Assembly (NCBI GenBank): GCA_022823945.1
Contig: JAJEBK010000010.1
Location: 1-55,319 of the forward strand
Origin: Anaerolineae bacterium
GTDB lineage: Bacteria > Chloroflexota > Anaerolineae > Aggregatilineales > Phototrophicaceae
Direction: 5' to 3'
DNA: 55,319 bases
Part shown: piece by piece, positions 26,566 through 37,042 of the stretch
How positions within the stretch are numbered: the stretch's first letter is position 1
Layout of the letters: each line of letters opens with the position of its first letter
Made by a program: the position numbers and the translations under genes
The notes under the pieces: model-generated
What the model saw: only the letters and a program-made list of their open reading frames with translations
Databases searched by the model: none
What the model was told of the DNA's origin: nothing

Positions 26566-27639
26566 CTATGCTGGCGCGGCAGGTGGTCGCATCAGCAGGC
26601 TCAAGCCATAGCCAAATGCCCCAGCCATCACTGGAACGCCCAGCCACATATGAATCAACCACCACAAACCGTCCGCGCCCCAGACAGTCGCGCCCAGGAT
26701 CTCGACCACAATGAGCGCGCCCAGACTGTAGGTGAAAGGAATCACGATGCAGAAGATCCGTGTGCCAGCCACACTATTCAATGCGCCGCGCTGCAACAGC
26801 CAATCAGCCAGCAAGCCGACAGCCAGCGCGCTGAGCACAAAGATGAACTCTTCGTTGTGTTGCACGCGCAGCCAGGTCATCAATGCCGCGCTTGCGCCAA
26901 AGACGAGAGTGGCTGTGCCGACCGGCAGCCGCCAGCGCCGTGTGGTCAGCAGCAGCACGCCCAGCAATATGTTGCTGTGCAGCATAAAGGCGACAATGCC
27001 CAAACTGTCGATCAGCCGTGTTGAGTCGGGCCGCGCCCCCGTCAACATGGCGGTGCTGCTCGTTATCGCCGCAAAAGCCACAAAGAACAAGAAGATCGAG
27101 GTGATGCAGGTGAAAGACAATATCGCCGGCAGCAGGTCGCCCCAGGTCTCGTCGCTCTTGCGCTGCCAAGCCGCTCGTATGGGTCCGGTGACGATCAGCA
27201 AGCCCGACACCGCCAGAAAAAGATGCGATGGGCTGATCAGCGCTTCTGTCCCTTCTTCAAAGCCGAATATCTCGTGCCAAGCCATATCGGCGACTCCACC
27301 AGCCGCAAACAGGAAGAATCCGAGCAGCGAGAGTGTGTAGCCGGCCGGCAACGCGCTGCCAAAGTGAAAGCCCTTGCCGACATTGCGCATGTGCGTGACG
27401 ATGAGGATCAAGCCGGACAGCGCCACCGCGCCATACAGCAGGGCATGCCAGGGTGTGAAGAAGCTGTCGTCGACCTGGCCGTGGTTGTGCGCCCAGCCAT
27501 CAATGAACAGACCGAATGTGATCAAGCATGCTGTGAGCGCCATTAAGCGGTCGAGTTGGATACTGTCAGCCGGGTTGGCTGCCGCCTGGTCTGTGCCGCG
27601 CGCGCGCAGCTTGTCGCGCAGCAATCCTATGCTCGTCAT
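26566..27639 (-). CDS. His-rich multi-pass membrane protein, possible metal/copper role
   Basis: A 357-residue integral membrane protein with about nine or ten helices. I know no name for it. Histidines and acids cluster at helix ends: FIDGWAHNHGQVDDSF (about 46-61), TPWHALLYG, DMAWHEIFGFEEG and SPSHLFL. Such pairs are metal ligands in heme-copper or copper-import membrane proteins. It is the first gene of an operon with a PCuAC lipoprotein, and GGCAGGAGAAAGC lies before the ATG. A TATAAT reads on the minus strand at 27677-27672. Function is inferred only from context. Confidence 0.75.
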   Translation of the reverse strand: MTSIGLLRDKLRARGTDQAAANPADSIQLDRLMALTACLITFGLFIDGWAHNHGQVDDSFFTPWHALLYGAVALSGLILIVTHMRNVGKGFHFGSALPAGYTLSLLGFFLFAAGGVADMAWHEIFGFEEGTEALISPSHLFLAVSGLLIVTGPIRAAWQRKSDETWGDLLPAILSFTCITSIFLFFVAFAAITSSTAMLTGARPDSTRLIDSLGIVAFMLHSNILLGVLLLTTRRWRLPVGTATLVFGASAALMTWLRVQHNEEFIFVLSALAVGLLADWLLQRGALNSVAGTRIFCIVIPFTYSLGALIVVEILGATVWGADGLWWLIHMWLGVPVMAGAFGYGLSLLMRPPAAPA

Positions 27640-27823
27640 AATGCTTTCTCCTGCCGATAGTCATTGCTTTCATTATATCCAAAAAACCCCTTTCGGGCGG
27701 ATGCACTTTCCAGCCCGGCGCAAGCGGCCCAATCCCTGCCCAAGCCCTGCGCAGTTGGCTAGCGCGTTTTGCGACTTGCTGTAGAATCAGGGCTGTTGTC
27801 GAAGTCAACCGTCTTGGCGAAGC

Positions 27824-29929
27824 ATGGCATTTGATTTGGAAGCCTTGGTTGGGCATCTCTATATTGTTGGCGGGCGCGTGATCAATATCAACCCGCCGGG
27901 TGCCTTGGTCGAGGTCGCCCCGACCACTGCCGCGCGCGGACGAGAAGGCGATACCTTCTTCATCCTCATCTTGCCTTCTGGCTCGATCGCCCCGACCACC
28001 TTTTACGAGCAGTTGGCGCAACTGGCAGCCGAGCGCTATTTCAGCATGGGTGGCAGCGTCGCGCTGGCTTTGCGCAACATGTTCCAACAGATCAACCGCA
28101 ATCTCTACGAGCACAACCTGGAGCACGCGGCGGCTGGCAAACAGCAATTCGAAACCAGCGTGATCGCGGCTGTATTGCACGAAGACGACATGGTGGTGGC
28201 GCGCGCTGGCCCGGTGATTTCTGCTTTGCAAACCGCCGGCTTGACATTGACCTTCCCCGATGATCTGAGCGAAGAAGAGCCTCTTTTCAGCGTGCCGCTG
28301 GGCCTGCTGCCCGAGCCCGAAGTGGCTATGGTGCGCTATGGCGTCAACGCTGGCAGCCGCCTGGTGCTCTCCGATGCCAACCTGGCGGATATCCCGTCCG
28401 AGCGCTTGACGAGCATCTTGCTGGAAAACGACATCGGCAAAGTGCTGGATGGCTTGCGCCGCACCATTCGCTTCCAGTGTCAGTTGATGCTGGTCGAGCT
28501 AGTGCCGCCAGAATACGAAGCGCCGGTGCTGGCAGCGCCCGGCGAATCGTCCCACGAGGTGCAAACGCGCCTGGGCGAAGCGCGCATGCAGCTGGAGGCG
28601 GATAACCCGCAATGGCAACTGCCACGCCGCAACGACTTCGGCTCTTTGCTTGGCTGGGGCTTGGCGCGTTTGGCGGGCAAGGCGGCCGGTTTTTTCCAAT
28701 CGCTGGGCGCGCTCTTTCAACGTTTCTTTCCGCTGCCGGCGACTGCGCCTTCTCGCCGCGCTTCGTCTGGCACATTGATCCTCACCGTCTTGCTGATTCC
28801 GTTGATCATCGTCAGCATCGTGATCATCTCGTGGGTGTCCAATCTCGGCGAAACCGAATTTGAGCAGTGTCTGGGCAAGCTGCAAGAGACATCCAATCTG
28901 GCGCGTTCAATCGATTCCAGCAACCGTCGCAGCACCATCTCCGCTTGGAATGCCACGCTGCAAGTCGCCGATGCCTGCGATATCATGCGTCCCGATGACC
29001 CTTTCGTGAACAATATGCAGCGCGAAGCTCAGGCGCTTATTGATACGATCAACAAGGTCAAACGGCGCGAAGCTGTGCCCCTCACCAACTTTGAAAACGC
29101 CGCTATCAGCCGACTGCGCCTGCAAGGCACCGACTTGTACGCGCTGGATGACCGCAACGACCTCGTCTATCATGTGACGCTTTCTGACGATGGCAAACAA
29201 GCGCTGCGCCAGGACCCTGTCTCGCGCATGCGGCTGGGGGCGACCTACGAAGGCTATACAATCGGGCAGATCGTTGATATTGCCTTCGACAGCTATTCGG
29301 GCGATCTGGCCATGCTGGACGCCAATGGCACATTGCTGCGCTGCGAGCCCCAGATCATCCTCAATTGCAATGCCCAGCGCGTGCTCAATGCGGATGACTG
29401 GCAGAACCCCAGCTCGTTGACGATATGGGATCGTAGGCTCTACATCCTCGACAGCGAAAGCGGGCAGATCTGGCGCTATGACCCCTCGGGCAGCAGTTAT
29501 GTCAGCGCGCCGCGCGAATACTTTTCTGGCGCTGCACGACCCAACTTGCGCAATGTCGTCGACTTCACGATCAGCAATGATGGCGTTGTGTTTGTGCTCT
29601 ATGACGATGGCGTGATGAAAAGTTATATCTCGGGCAGCGAAGCGCCCTTTGCTTTCAGCGGCTTCAACGAAGGCAGCGAACCGCATGTCGTCCGCACCGA
29701 GGGCTTCGCGCTAAATGACAGCGCCTTTGCGCCGGGCTTCTTTTTGATCAGCCGTGGCGCGCGCACCATCTATGAAACGACTGTCGCGGGCACTTTCATC
29801 GACAGCTACCAGGCTTTTGACCAGAGCAAGCTGGAGTTGATTTCGGCGGTGGTCGCATATCCCGAGCAAGATATTATCTATGTCGCTTCGGGCAATACCA
29901 TTTTCCACATCGACATGACTTTTCAATAA
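27824..29929 (+). CDS. Membrane protein with degenerate PP2C-like domain and extracytoplasmic propeller
   Basis: A 701-residue protein. Residues about 5-235 show the strand order of a PPM/PP2C phosphatase, but the metal-binding acids are missing: the GDSR position reads ARAGPVIS and the GDG region reads GREGDTFFILI. LVLSDANLADIPSERL corresponds to the late SDGL motif. A transmembrane helix lies at about 315-340 (TLILTVLLIPLIIVSIVIISW). The C-terminal 300 residues are a beta-propeller-like extracytoplasmic domain (DLYALDDRNDLVYHVTLSDDG, LYILDSESGQIWRYDPSG). It is likely a pseudo-phosphatase sensor. It resembles the giant kinase-like protein in layout. Confidence 0.7.
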   Translation: MAFDLEALVGHLYIVGGRVININPPGALVEVAPTTAARGREGDTFFILILPSGSIAPTTFYEQLAQLAAERYFSMGGSVALALRNMFQQINRNLYEHNLEHAAAGKQQFETSVIAAVLHEDDMVVARAGPVISALQTAGLTLTFPDDLSEEEPLFSVPLGLLPEPEVAMVRYGVNAGSRLVLSDANLADIPSERLTSILLENDIGKVLDGLRRTIRFQCQLMLVELVPPEYEAPVLAAPGESSHEVQTRLGEARMQLEADNPQWQLPRRNDFGSLLGWGLARLAGKAAGFFQSLGALFQRFFPLPATAPSRRASSGTLILTVLLIPLIIVSIVIISWVSNLGETEFEQCLGKLQETSNLARSIDSSNRRSTISAWNATLQVADACDIMRPDDPFVNNMQREAQALIDTINKVKRREAVPLTNFENAAISRLRLQGTDLYALDDRNDLVYHVTLSDDGKQALRQDPVSRMRLGATYEGYTIGQIVDIAFDSYSGDLAMLDANGTLLRCEPQIILNCNAQRVLNADDWQNPSSLTIWDRRLYILDSESGQIWRYDPSGSSYVSAPREYFSGAARPNLRNVVDFTISNDGVVFVLYDDGVMKSYISGSEAPFAFSGFNEGSEPHVVRTEGFALNDSAFAPGFFLISRGARTIYETTVAGTFIDSYQAFDQSKLELISAVVAYPEQDIIYVASGNTIFHIDMTFQ

Positions 29930-29969
29930 GCGGCGAGCCGGCAATGACAGTCGATTTCCCGCTCTGATG

Positions 29970-29999
29970 TTGCAAGACCGGCGCGGCGCAGACTACACT
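29970..29999 (+). promoter_or_regulatory. Promoter for the ThuA-like gene
   Basis: TTGCAA at 29970-29975, an 18 bp spacer and TACACT at 29994-29999, ending 30 bases before the ThuA-like ATG. Confidence 0.5.
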
Positions 30000-30029
30000 A
30001 GCTGAAACCACGCATTGAAAGGAACAGCC

Positions 30030-30686
30030 ATGAACAAACATGCATTAATCGTCTATGGTGGCTGGCAAGGACACGACCCGACCGAGACTTCGCACTTGTT
30101 CGCGGGTTTGCTGCAAGAGTCTGGCTTGCGAGTCACTTTATCCGAGACCCTGGACAGCTTTCTGGATGCCGAGTTGATGAGCGCGGTCGACATGGTCGTG
30201 CCCGTCTACACCATGAGCAGCATCACTCGCGAGCAAGAGGCCGGCTTGCTGGATGCCGTGCGCGAGCGGGGCGTCAATGTCGGCGGCTGGCACGGTGGGA
30301 TGGCAGACGCCTTCCGCAACAACACCGAATACCAGTTTATGTGTGGCGGACAGTGGGTGGCGCACCCTGGCAATATCATCGACTACCGCGTCAATGTGAC
30401 AGACCAGGCGCATCCCATTACGGCTGGAATCGCCGACTTCGACATGCATTCCGAGCAGTATTACATGCACACCGACCCATCCAACCAGGTGCTGGCGACC
30501 ACCACCTTCAGCGGTGATCACGCTGCCTGGATCGATGGCACTGTCATGCCAGTGGCTTGGACGCGGCGTTATGGGGCGGGCAAAGTCTTTTATAGCTCGC
30601 TGGGACATGTGATTGGCGACTTCGATGTGCCCGAAGCGCGCGAGATCGTGCGGCGCGGTTTGTTGTGGGCGGTGGACAGCCTATAG
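30030..30686 (+). CDS. ThuA-like domain protein
   Basis: A 218-residue protein of the ThuA/trehalose-utilisation family with a class I glutamine-amidotransferase-like fold. It reads [21 protein letters not shown] at the start, [23 protein letters not shown] in the core, and ends with [37 protein letters not shown], all diagnostic. The family is linked to sugar (often trehalose or ketosugar) utilisation, though the reaction is unknown. AAAGGAACAGCC precedes the ATG at 30030; an ATG 15 bases upstream is less well placed. Its end overlaps the convergent gene by six bases in a CTATAG palindrome. Confidence 0.87.
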   Translation: MNKHALIVYGGWQGHDPTETSHLFAGLLQESGLRVTLSETLDSFLDAELMSAVDMVVPVYTMSSITREQEAGLLDAVRERGVNVGGWHGGMADAFRNNTEYQFMCGGQWVAHPGNIIDYRVNVTDQAHPITAGIADFDMHSEQYYMHTDPSNQVLATTTFSGDHAAWIDGTVMPVAWTRRYGAGKVFYSSLGHVIGDFDVPEAREIVRRGLLWAVDSL

Positions 30687-31472
30687 CGGATAGGGGCGCG
30701 TGCGGCGGTCGGCGCGAGAAAGCCGGCGGTGACGCCAGCGAATCTGCCACACGCGCAGCGCTGCCTCCAGCGCGATGCGGCTCGACATCTTGGACTGGCC
30801 ATGTTGCCGGTCGGGGAAGTGGATGGGCACTTCGCCTAGCGTATATCCCAGTCGCTGCGCCACATACACCAGTTCCACCAGGAAAACATAGCCGTTGGAG
30901 CGCACGCGGTCGAGGTCGATGCCGATCAGCGCGGCGCGATGAAAAACGCGAAACCCGCCCGTGGCATCGCGCACAGGCAAGCCCAAAATGAGCGGCGTAT
31001 ACACGCGGTTCGCCCAAAAGCTCAGCAACTTGCGCCAGGCGCCCCAGTTGCTGTCGACGCTGCCGCCCGGCACATAGCGCGAGCCGATCACGATATCGCA
31101 GTCTGTCGCCCGCTGCAGCATGGCCGGGATGCGCTCTGGCTGATGCGAAAAATCGGCATCCATACCGATGAGTAGATCGGCGCCCATGGCTAGCGCGCGC
31201 TTGAAACCGGCGATATAGGCGGGACCCAGCCCTTGCTTGTGCGGTCGGTGCAAGACATTGAGCCGGCGCGCATACTCGGGTCGCTGCGCCAACTCATTCG
31301 CCAGTTCGCCCGTGCCATCCGGCGAATTGTCATCGACGACCAGGATATGCAGATTGGCGACACCCAACTGGCAGAGCGCCGGCAGCATACGCGTGATATT
31401 GTCCCGCTCGTTGTATGTCGGCAGGACGACCACCACTTTGGGCGGCTGTTCTCCCGCAGCGCCTTCAGTCAT
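30681..31472 (-). CDS. Polyprenol monophosphomannose synthase (Dpm1-like GT2)
   Basis: A 263-residue GT2 enzyme that moves mannose from GDP-mannose to polyprenol phosphate at the cytoplasmic face. Dpm1 motifs are present: [29 protein letters not shown] (first nucleotide-binding acids), [16 protein letters not shown] (catalytic DxD-like), [11 protein letters not shown] and [10 protein letters not shown]. It lacks membrane helices at the C-terminus, as in the short form. It overlaps the end of transketolase by eight bases, so it is co-transcribed. Its product is the donor for GT39-type enzymes such as those at 2500 and 13196. Confidence 0.93.
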   Translation of the reverse strand: MTEGAAGEQPPKVVVVLPTYNERDNITRMLPALCQLGVANLHILVVDDNSPDGTGELANELAQRPEYARRLNVLHRPHKQGLGPAYIAGFKRALAMGADLLIGMDADFSHQPERIPAMLQRATDCDIVIGSRYVPGGSVDSNWGAWRKLLSFWANRVYTPLILGLPVRDATGGFRVFHRAALIGIDLDRVRSNGYVFLVELVYVAQRLGYTLGEVPIHFPDRQHGQSKMSSRIALEAALRVWQIRWRHRRLSRADRRTRPYPL

Positions 31473-33465
31473 CTAGCAGCGAACTGACAGCCTCGGCGAG
31501 GTGCCCCGGCGTCAATCCGAACTCTCGGTAGATTTCAGTATAAGGAGCGCTTGCGCCAAAGCGGTCGACGCCCAGCGCGATGCCGTCGCTGCCGATGTAT
31601 CGCTCCCAGCCCAGGGTCGCGCCGGCTTCTATGCTGACGCGGCAAGTGACTTCTGGTGGCAAGACTGCGGCTTTGTATTTGTCCGTTTGCGCCTCAAACA
31701 GCTCCCAGCAGGGCATGGAGACGACGCGCGCGCGGATATCGGCTTCTTCCAGCAAGCCCGCTGCGTCCAGCGCTATCGACACTTCACTGCCGGTGGCGAT
31801 GATGATGGCGTCCAGCTCGCTCGATTCGTGTTCGGAAAGCACATACGCCCCGCGCGAAACGCCTTCGAATATGCCGGCGTCGTTGCCAGCCAGCACGGGC
31901 AAATTCTGGCGGCTGAGCACGATAGCGGCGGGATGATCTAGCTCGGCGATGGCCGCCCAGGCACCGGCGCTTTCGGTGGCGTCGGCCGGGCGGAAGACAT
32001 GCAGATTGGGCATGACGCGCAGCGACATCAGCTGCTCGACCGGCTGGTGGGTTGGTCCGTCTTCGCCCAAGCCAATGCTGTCATGCGTGAATACATACAC
32101 CGTCGGCAGGTCCATCAGCGCGCCGAGGCGGATGGCCGGGCGCATGTAATCGCTGAAAGTGAAGAAGGTCGCGCTATACGGCTTCACGATGCCGCCATGC
32201 AGCGCCAATCCATTCACGATTGCGCCCATGGCATGTTCCCGCACGCCAAAACGCAGGTTGCGCTCGGCGGGTTGTCCGGGTCCGGTGTTCTGCGCGCCAT
32301 TGATGAGCGTGCGCGTGCTGCCGGCCAGGTCGGCATCGCCACCGATCATGGTGGGTGCAAAACGCGCCAGGGCATTCAGCGCTTCGCCTCCTGCGCTGCG
32401 GGTAGCCAATTGCGTATCAGCCTCCCAACTGGGCAATTCATCGCGCCAGCCGGCTGCGAATTCGCCCGCTTGCGCCCGGTCATAGTCTGTCGCCAGTTCG
32501 GGATAAGCCGCGCGCCAGGCGTCTAGCTTGCGCTGCCAGTCGCTTTCGGCGGCTGCTCCCGCATCGATGCAACTGCGGAAGTGCTCCAGCGATTCGCCTG
32601 GGATGAAGAAGCTGTTGCTCGTGCTCCAGCCCAGATTCTGCTTGGCGAGCGCGACTTCATCCACGCCCAGCGGGCTGCCATGCGCGGCGCTGCTGCCTTG
32701 TTTGTTGGGGCTGCCATAGCCGATGATGGTGCGCACGGCGATCAAGCTGGGTTTGTCGGTCTGAGTCTTGGCTTGGGCAATCGCGCTGGAAATCGCGGCG
32801 ACATCGTTGCCGTCAGAAACGCGGTCTACATGCCAGCCCATCGCCATAAAGCGCTGCGCCACATCTTCGCTGAAGGTCATCTCGGCCGCGCCATCCAGCG
32901 TCACTTGGTTGTCATCATACAAAAAGATCAGCTTGCCCAAGCCCCAGTGCCCGGCCAGCGCGCAGGCTTCCAGACAAACGCCTTCCATCAAGTCGCCATC
33001 GCTGACCAGCACATAAGTGTGATGGTCGACAATATCGTGCCCGGGCCGGTTGAAGTAGCCAGCCAGGTAGGCTTCTGCGAGCGCCATACCCACCGCCGTC
33101 GCCGCGCCTTGCCCGAGCGGACCCGTGGTCGTTTCGACGCCCGGCGTATGCCCATATTCGGGATGTCCCGGCGTCTTGCTGCCCCACTGGCGGAAATGCT
33201 TGATCTCGTCCAGCGAAAGGTCATAGCCGGTCAAATGCAGCAGCGAATAAAGCAGCATGGAGCCGTGCCCAGCGCTCAGCACAAAGCGGTCTCGGTTTGC
33301 CCAGCCCGGGTTGCGCGGGTTGTGCCGCAAGTGCTGCAGCCACAAGGCATAAGCAAGCGGCGCTGCGCCCATGGGCAAGCCCGGATGCCCGCTGTTGGCA
33401 TTTTGCACCGCATCTATCGACAGCGTGCGGATGGTATTGATGGCGAGATTTGTCAAGTCGGACAC
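31465..33465 (-). CDS. tkt: Transketolase
   Basis: A 666-residue thiamine-diphosphate enzyme that exchanges two-carbon ketol units in the pentose phosphate pathway. Motifs include [18 protein letters not shown] at the start, [19 protein letters not shown], the thiamine-diphosphate motif [19 protein letters not shown], and [15 protein letters not shown] in the pyrimidine-binding domain. The GTG at 33465 (reads [13 protein letters not shown]) is chosen over a TTG eight codons upstream because AGGGAG lies just before it. TATACT reads on the minus strand at 33510-33505. Full length for the family. Confidence 0.96.
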   Translation of the reverse strand: MSDLTNLAINTIRTLSIDAVQNANSGHPGLPMGAAPLAYALWLQHLRHNPRNPGWANRDRFVLSAGHGSMLLYSLLHLTGYDLSLDEIKHFRQWGSKTPGHPEYGHTPGVETTTGPLGQGAATAVGMALAEAYLAGYFNRPGHDIVDHHTYVLVSDGDLMEGVCLEACALAGHWGLGKLIFLYDDNQVTLDGAAEMTFSEDVAQRFMAMGWHVDRVSDGNDVAAISSAIAQAKTQTDKPSLIAVRTIIGYGSPNKQGSSAAHGSPLGVDEVALAKQNLGWSTSNSFFIPGESLEHFRSCIDAGAAAESDWQRKLDAWRAAYPELATDYDRAQAGEFAAGWRDELPSWEADTQLATRSAGGEALNALARFAPTMIGGDADLAGSTRTLINGAQNTGPGQPAERNLRFGVREHAMGAIVNGLALHGGIVKPYSATFFTFSDYMRPAIRLGALMDLPTVYVFTHDSIGLGEDGPTHQPVEQLMSLRVMPNLHVFRPADATESAGAWAAIAELDHPAAIVLSRQNLPVLAGNDAGIFEGVSRGAYVLSEHESSELDAIIIATGSEVSIALDAAGLLEEADIRARVVSMPCWELFEAQTDKYKAAVLPPEVTCRVSIEAGATLGWERYIGSDGIALGVDRFGASAPYTEIYREFGLTPGHLAEAVSSLLDD

Positions 33466-33563
33466 GAGGAGACTCCCTGCCGCAATCAAACACAGACCGC
33501 GAATAGTATAACAGCGGCGGGGCGCAGGGCTATAGCCTTTTGTGCAAAGAAGGGATTGGCGGG

Positions 33564-33908
33564 CTAGTCGCCGAGCGGGCGCGGCTCGACGCGAAATCGC
33601 ACGGCTGTCCGTTCGTTGCCGTCGATATCTACATCGGTGAAGTAGGGCGTGGCAACTAGGTCGATTTCATCGCGTTCCAAATAGCCGCGAGCAATAGCCA
33701 GGGCTTTGACCGCCTGATTGACTGCGCCAGCGCCGATGGCTTGCACATCTGCCATGCCATGTTCGCGCATGACGCCGGCAATTGCGCCTGCAACCGCCGT
33801 GGAACGCGAGCGCGCCGAGACTTTGATGAGCTCCGGGCCTTCTGCAGCGTCCTGACCCGCTTCGGATGTGAATGTCTCGCTCGGGGTCAAATGACTATAC
33901 TCGGACAT
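33564..33908 (-). CDS. spoVS: Stage V sporulation protein S (SpoVS) family protein
   Basis: A 114-residue protein whose last 87 residues match Spo[42 protein letters not shown] and [19 protein letters not shown]. The fold is Alba-like and probably binds nucleic acid. A 27-residue Ser/Thr/Glu-rich extension precedes the usual start. The family occurs widely in bacteria that do not sporulate, and no other sporulation gene is seen here. AGAAGGA lies seven bases before the ATG. The 266 bp upstream gap to the VWA gene is AT-richer than its neighbours and contains ATATGC direct repeats near 34033-34051. Confidence 0.92.
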   Translation of the reverse strand: MSEYSHLTPSETFTSEAGQDAAEGPELIKVSARSRSTAVAGAIAGVMREHGMADVQAIGAGAVNQAVKALAIARGYLERDEIDLVATPYFTDVDIDGNERTAVRFRVEPRPLGD

Positions 33909-34174
33909 CGTGTCCTTCTTTCATGCAACAAAGCGCTGGCCGGCTGCCTATCATGCGCTGGGTAGCTGCAAAGAGATAAGATTACGATAACTTACAGCAT
34001 CGCCATGTTATCATACAATATCGAATTGCGCTATATGCAAAGCGATATGCTGTGCTCTGTCGCAATCAACGAGTGTAGACAACCTGTAAAGACTCGCGCA
34101 GCTTGGTTACAATCGGCTCCAGATGCTGGGTCGCGCTGCGGCTCTGCCACTTCATGTAGCGATAGGACAGCCCG

Positions 34175-37042
34175 ATGCAGTTCACAGCGCCAGCTGTAGC
34201 ACTTTTGCTGGTCATATTGCTGCCGCTGCTGTGGTTGATCGGCTTCCCGCGCCATGCTTTTCGTCGCCGTCGCGATATCAGCAGCCTGTTGCTGCGCTCG
34301 CTGATTGTGGCGCTGCTGTTGCTCGCGCTGGCGGGCTTGCAGCAAGTGGGAGCGATCGAAAGGCTGGCGGTTGTTTTCCTGGTCGATGCCTCCGATAGCA
34401 TGGGCAGCGCTGCCGAATCTGCCCAGTTGGACTTTTTGCAGGGCGCGCTGGCAAGCAAACCGCACGAAGATGAATGGGCGCTGCTGGTCTTCGGCGACAA
34501 TGCCGTGCCCGAGCGAGACTTCAGCGCGCTCGCCGAGATTGATGACATCGCCTCCACGCCGAGCGCCAGTGGCACCAACATCGCCAAAGCCTTGCAAACC
34601 GCGCTGGCCATGTTCCCGCCCGATGCCGCCCGCCGCATCGTCATTTTGAGCGATGGCATAGCTACGCGCGGCGATGCGCTGGCTCGTGCGCAACGCGCAG
34701 CTGCTGCCGGCGTCGAGGTCAGTTATGTGCCCTATGTTCGCGAGCCAGCCTCCGATGTGCGTATTCGCTCTCTCGACGCGCCTGGCCGAGTCGCGCAAGA
34801 GCAAGCCTTTGATATCGCCGTCAGCATCGAAGCCGATACCGCCACGCCGGCGACGCTGCTGGTTTTTTCTGGCGGCGAACTGATTCACGACGAGCAACTG
34901 GACTTGCAGGCGGGCGAAAACCGCTATAGCTTGACCCAGCACAGCGGCAAAAGCGGCTTTCTCGACTTCACCGCCCAAGTCATTGTGCCGGGCGAAAACG
35001 ACCATTTCGCCCAGAACAATCAGCTTGGCGCATTCAGCCAGGTGATCGGTCCAGCGCGCGTTCTGCTGGTCAGCGCCGAGCCAACCGAGACGCAATTCTT
35101 GCTGCCGGCGCTGCAGCAGGCGGGCTTGCAGGTCGAGCAGCTGCCTCCGCACAGGCTGCCGGTCAATATGGCTGATCTGGCAGATTACAAGACCGTCATC
35201 GTGGCGAATGTGCCAGCCACCCAGCTGAGTCGCGTCCAGATGAGCCTGCTGGACAAGTATGTCAGCGATATCGGCGGCGGACTGGTCATGATCGGCGGAC
35301 CACAGAGTTATGCCCCCGGTGGTTATTATCAGACGCCGCTGGAGCGCACGCTGCCGGTGGATATGCAGATCAAAGACCAGCGCCGCCTGCCGCAGTTGAC
35401 AATCGCTTATTTGATCGACCGCTCGGGCAGCATGGGGCAGGTGGGGCGCAGCGGCGTTCCCAACCTGGAATTGGCGAAGCGCGCGATTGTGCTCTCGCTG
35501 GAGTTGCTGCAAGCCAGCGACCGGGCTGCCATCGGCACTTTCGACACCGGCGGTGCCTGGGTTGTGCCCTTCCAGCAAGTCAACGATGCCCAAGCCATGA
35601 TCGCCATGACCAACACCATTCGCTCGGGCGGGGGCACAGACATCCTGGCGGGCTTGAGGCTGGTCGAGCGCGATATAAAAGAAGAGCCATCGCAACTCAA
35701 GCACCTGATCTTGCTGACAGACGGTGGCGCAAACTCGGCTGGGCTGGTGGAGTTGACCGAATCCTTGCATGCCGAACATGGCGTGACGCTTTCGGCAATC
35801 GCCATCGGGCGCAGTCCGGGCGCATTCCTGGAACCCATGGCCGAAGCCGGACAGGGCAACTTTTACCGCGTAGCCAATGTCGAGGAGATCCCGCTCATAT
35901 TCGCGCAAGAGACGATTCTGGCAGCTCGATCCTACATCGTCGAAGAGACTTTTACGCCGCGCATAACTGGCAGCAGCGCGATATTGGATGGTATCGGCGC
36001 GCCGCCACCGCTGCGTGGTTATGTCGCCTCCACGCCAAAGACCGCCGCCCAGCGCATCCTCAGCGGACCCGAGCCCTATGCAGACCCCATCCTGGCCGCC
36101 TGGCAATATGGCTTGGGCAGGGTGGTCGCCTTTACCGCCGATGCCAGCGCGCGTTGGGCGAACGAATGGGTCGTGTGGGAAGATTTCTCGCGCTTTTGGG
36201 GACAAACGGTGGCTTGGAGCATCAATGCCGGCGCCAACGAGAATCTGGAAACGAGCATCGTGCTGGAAGACGAGCGCGCGCGGATTGTCGTCGATGCCCG
36301 AGACGAATCCGGCGGATTCCTGGATGGCTTGGCGCTTGATGGCGCGGTGCTAAATCCAAATGGCAACAGCCTGCGCCTGGGTCTGCAGCAGACTGCGCCC
36401 GGCCGTTATGAAGCCAGCTTCACGCCCGGCAGGGAAGGCGCTTACTTCCTCAACATCAGCGGCGAGGCGGTCCCAGAGGCTGGCGCTGCGCCACTGACCG
36501 ATCTCAAAGGCTGGGTGCGGTCCTATTCGCCGGAATACCTGCCACATGCAGGTGGCGAACGGCTGCTGGCGAACCTGGCGAAAGTGACAGGCGGACGCAA
36601 CCTGGCTGATGCGCCAGATGGGGTCTTCGCGCACAACCTGGGCGAGCGGCAGGCAGCCAACGATATCTGGGAGAGTTTGATTTTGCTGGCGCTGCTGCTG
36701 CTGCCACTGGATATCGCGCTGCGCCGGTTGATCATCACGCGCGGAGATTTGCAGCGCTTGCGGGCTTTCGTAACCGGGCGCGGGACGCAGCAAGCTCGCA
36801 CGCAGCAGATGCAGGCGCTCTTCAGCGCGCGCAGCCGCAGCCGCGAGACGACCCGCTATGGCGATGACCTGCCCGCAGGCTTGAGGCCGCCCGGTGGAGA
36901 CAGCCCACTACCTCCCCCGCCGCCCACCCCGCAGCAAGCCAGCCCACGCAAGTCTGCGCGCGAGCCGGAATTCCTTGAACCGCCGGATGATCAGCCCAAT
37001 CTGGGCGCGCGCCTTCTGGAACGCAAACAACGGCGGGAGTGA
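34175..37042 (+). CDS. Membrane protein with two von Willebrand A domains
   Basis: A 955-residue protein. Two helices at about 8-24 and 38-57 anchor the N-terminus, as in BatA-type proteins. The first VWA domain starts at 64 with the metal site DASDSMG (71-77); the second starts at about 408 with DRSGSMG. Between them, about 280-400, lies a glutamine-amidotransferase-like segment ending GLVMIGGPQSYAPGGY. A third helix lies near 830-850, then a Pro-rich tail with charged residues. Such proteins assemble surface or stress-response complexes with MoxR ATPases, none of which is seen here. AGGA lies eight bases before the ATG. Confidence 0.85.
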   Translation: MQFTAPAVALLLVILLPLLWLIGFPRHAFRRRRDISSLLLRSLIVALLLLALAGLQQVGAIERLAVVFLVDASDSMGSAAESAQLDFLQGALASKPHEDEWALLVFGDNAVPERDFSALAEIDDIASTPSASGTNIAKALQTALAMFPPDAARRIVILSDGIATRGDALARAQRAAAAGVEVSYVPYVREPASDVRIRSLDAPGRVAQEQAFDIAVSIEADTATPATLLVFSGGELIHDEQLDLQAGENRYSLTQHSGKSGFLDFTAQVIVPGENDHFAQNNQLGAFSQVIGPARVLLVSAEPTETQFLLPALQQAGLQVEQLPPHRLPVNMADLADYKTVIVANVPATQLSRVQMSLLDKYVSDIGGGLVMIGGPQSYAPGGYYQTPLERTLPVDMQIKDQRRLPQLTIAYLIDRSGSMGQVGRSGVPNLELAKRAIVLSLELLQASDRAAIGTFDTGGAWVVPFQQVNDAQAMIAMTNTIRSGGGTDILAGLRLVERDIKEEPSQLKHLILLTDGGANSAGLVELTESLHAEHGVTLSAIAIGRSPGAFLEPMAEAGQGNFYRVANVEEIPLIFAQETILAARSYIVEETFTPRITGSSAILDGIGAPPPLRGYVASTPKTAAQRILSGPEPYADPILAAWQYGLGRVVAFTADASARWANEWVVWEDFSRFWGQTVAWSINAGANENLETSIVLEDERARIVVDARDESGGFLDGLALDGAVLNPNGNSLRLGLQQTAPGRYEASFTPGREGAYFLNISGEAVPEAGAAPLTDLKGWVRSYSPEYLPHAGGERLLANLAKVTGGRNLADAPDGVFAHNLGERQAANDIWESLILLALLLLPLDIALRRLIITRGDLQRLRAFVTGRGTQQARTQQMQALFSARSRSRETTRYGDDLPAGLRPPGGDSPLPPPPPTPQQASPRKSAREPEFLEPPDDQPNLGARLLERKQRRE

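Noticed and set aside
34031..36205. Open frame of 724 codons on the minus strand opposite the VWA gene
   Set aside because: It is the shadow of a real gene with VWA motifs. Its composition is Gln/Arg/Ala-rich with no domain, and there is no ribosome site.
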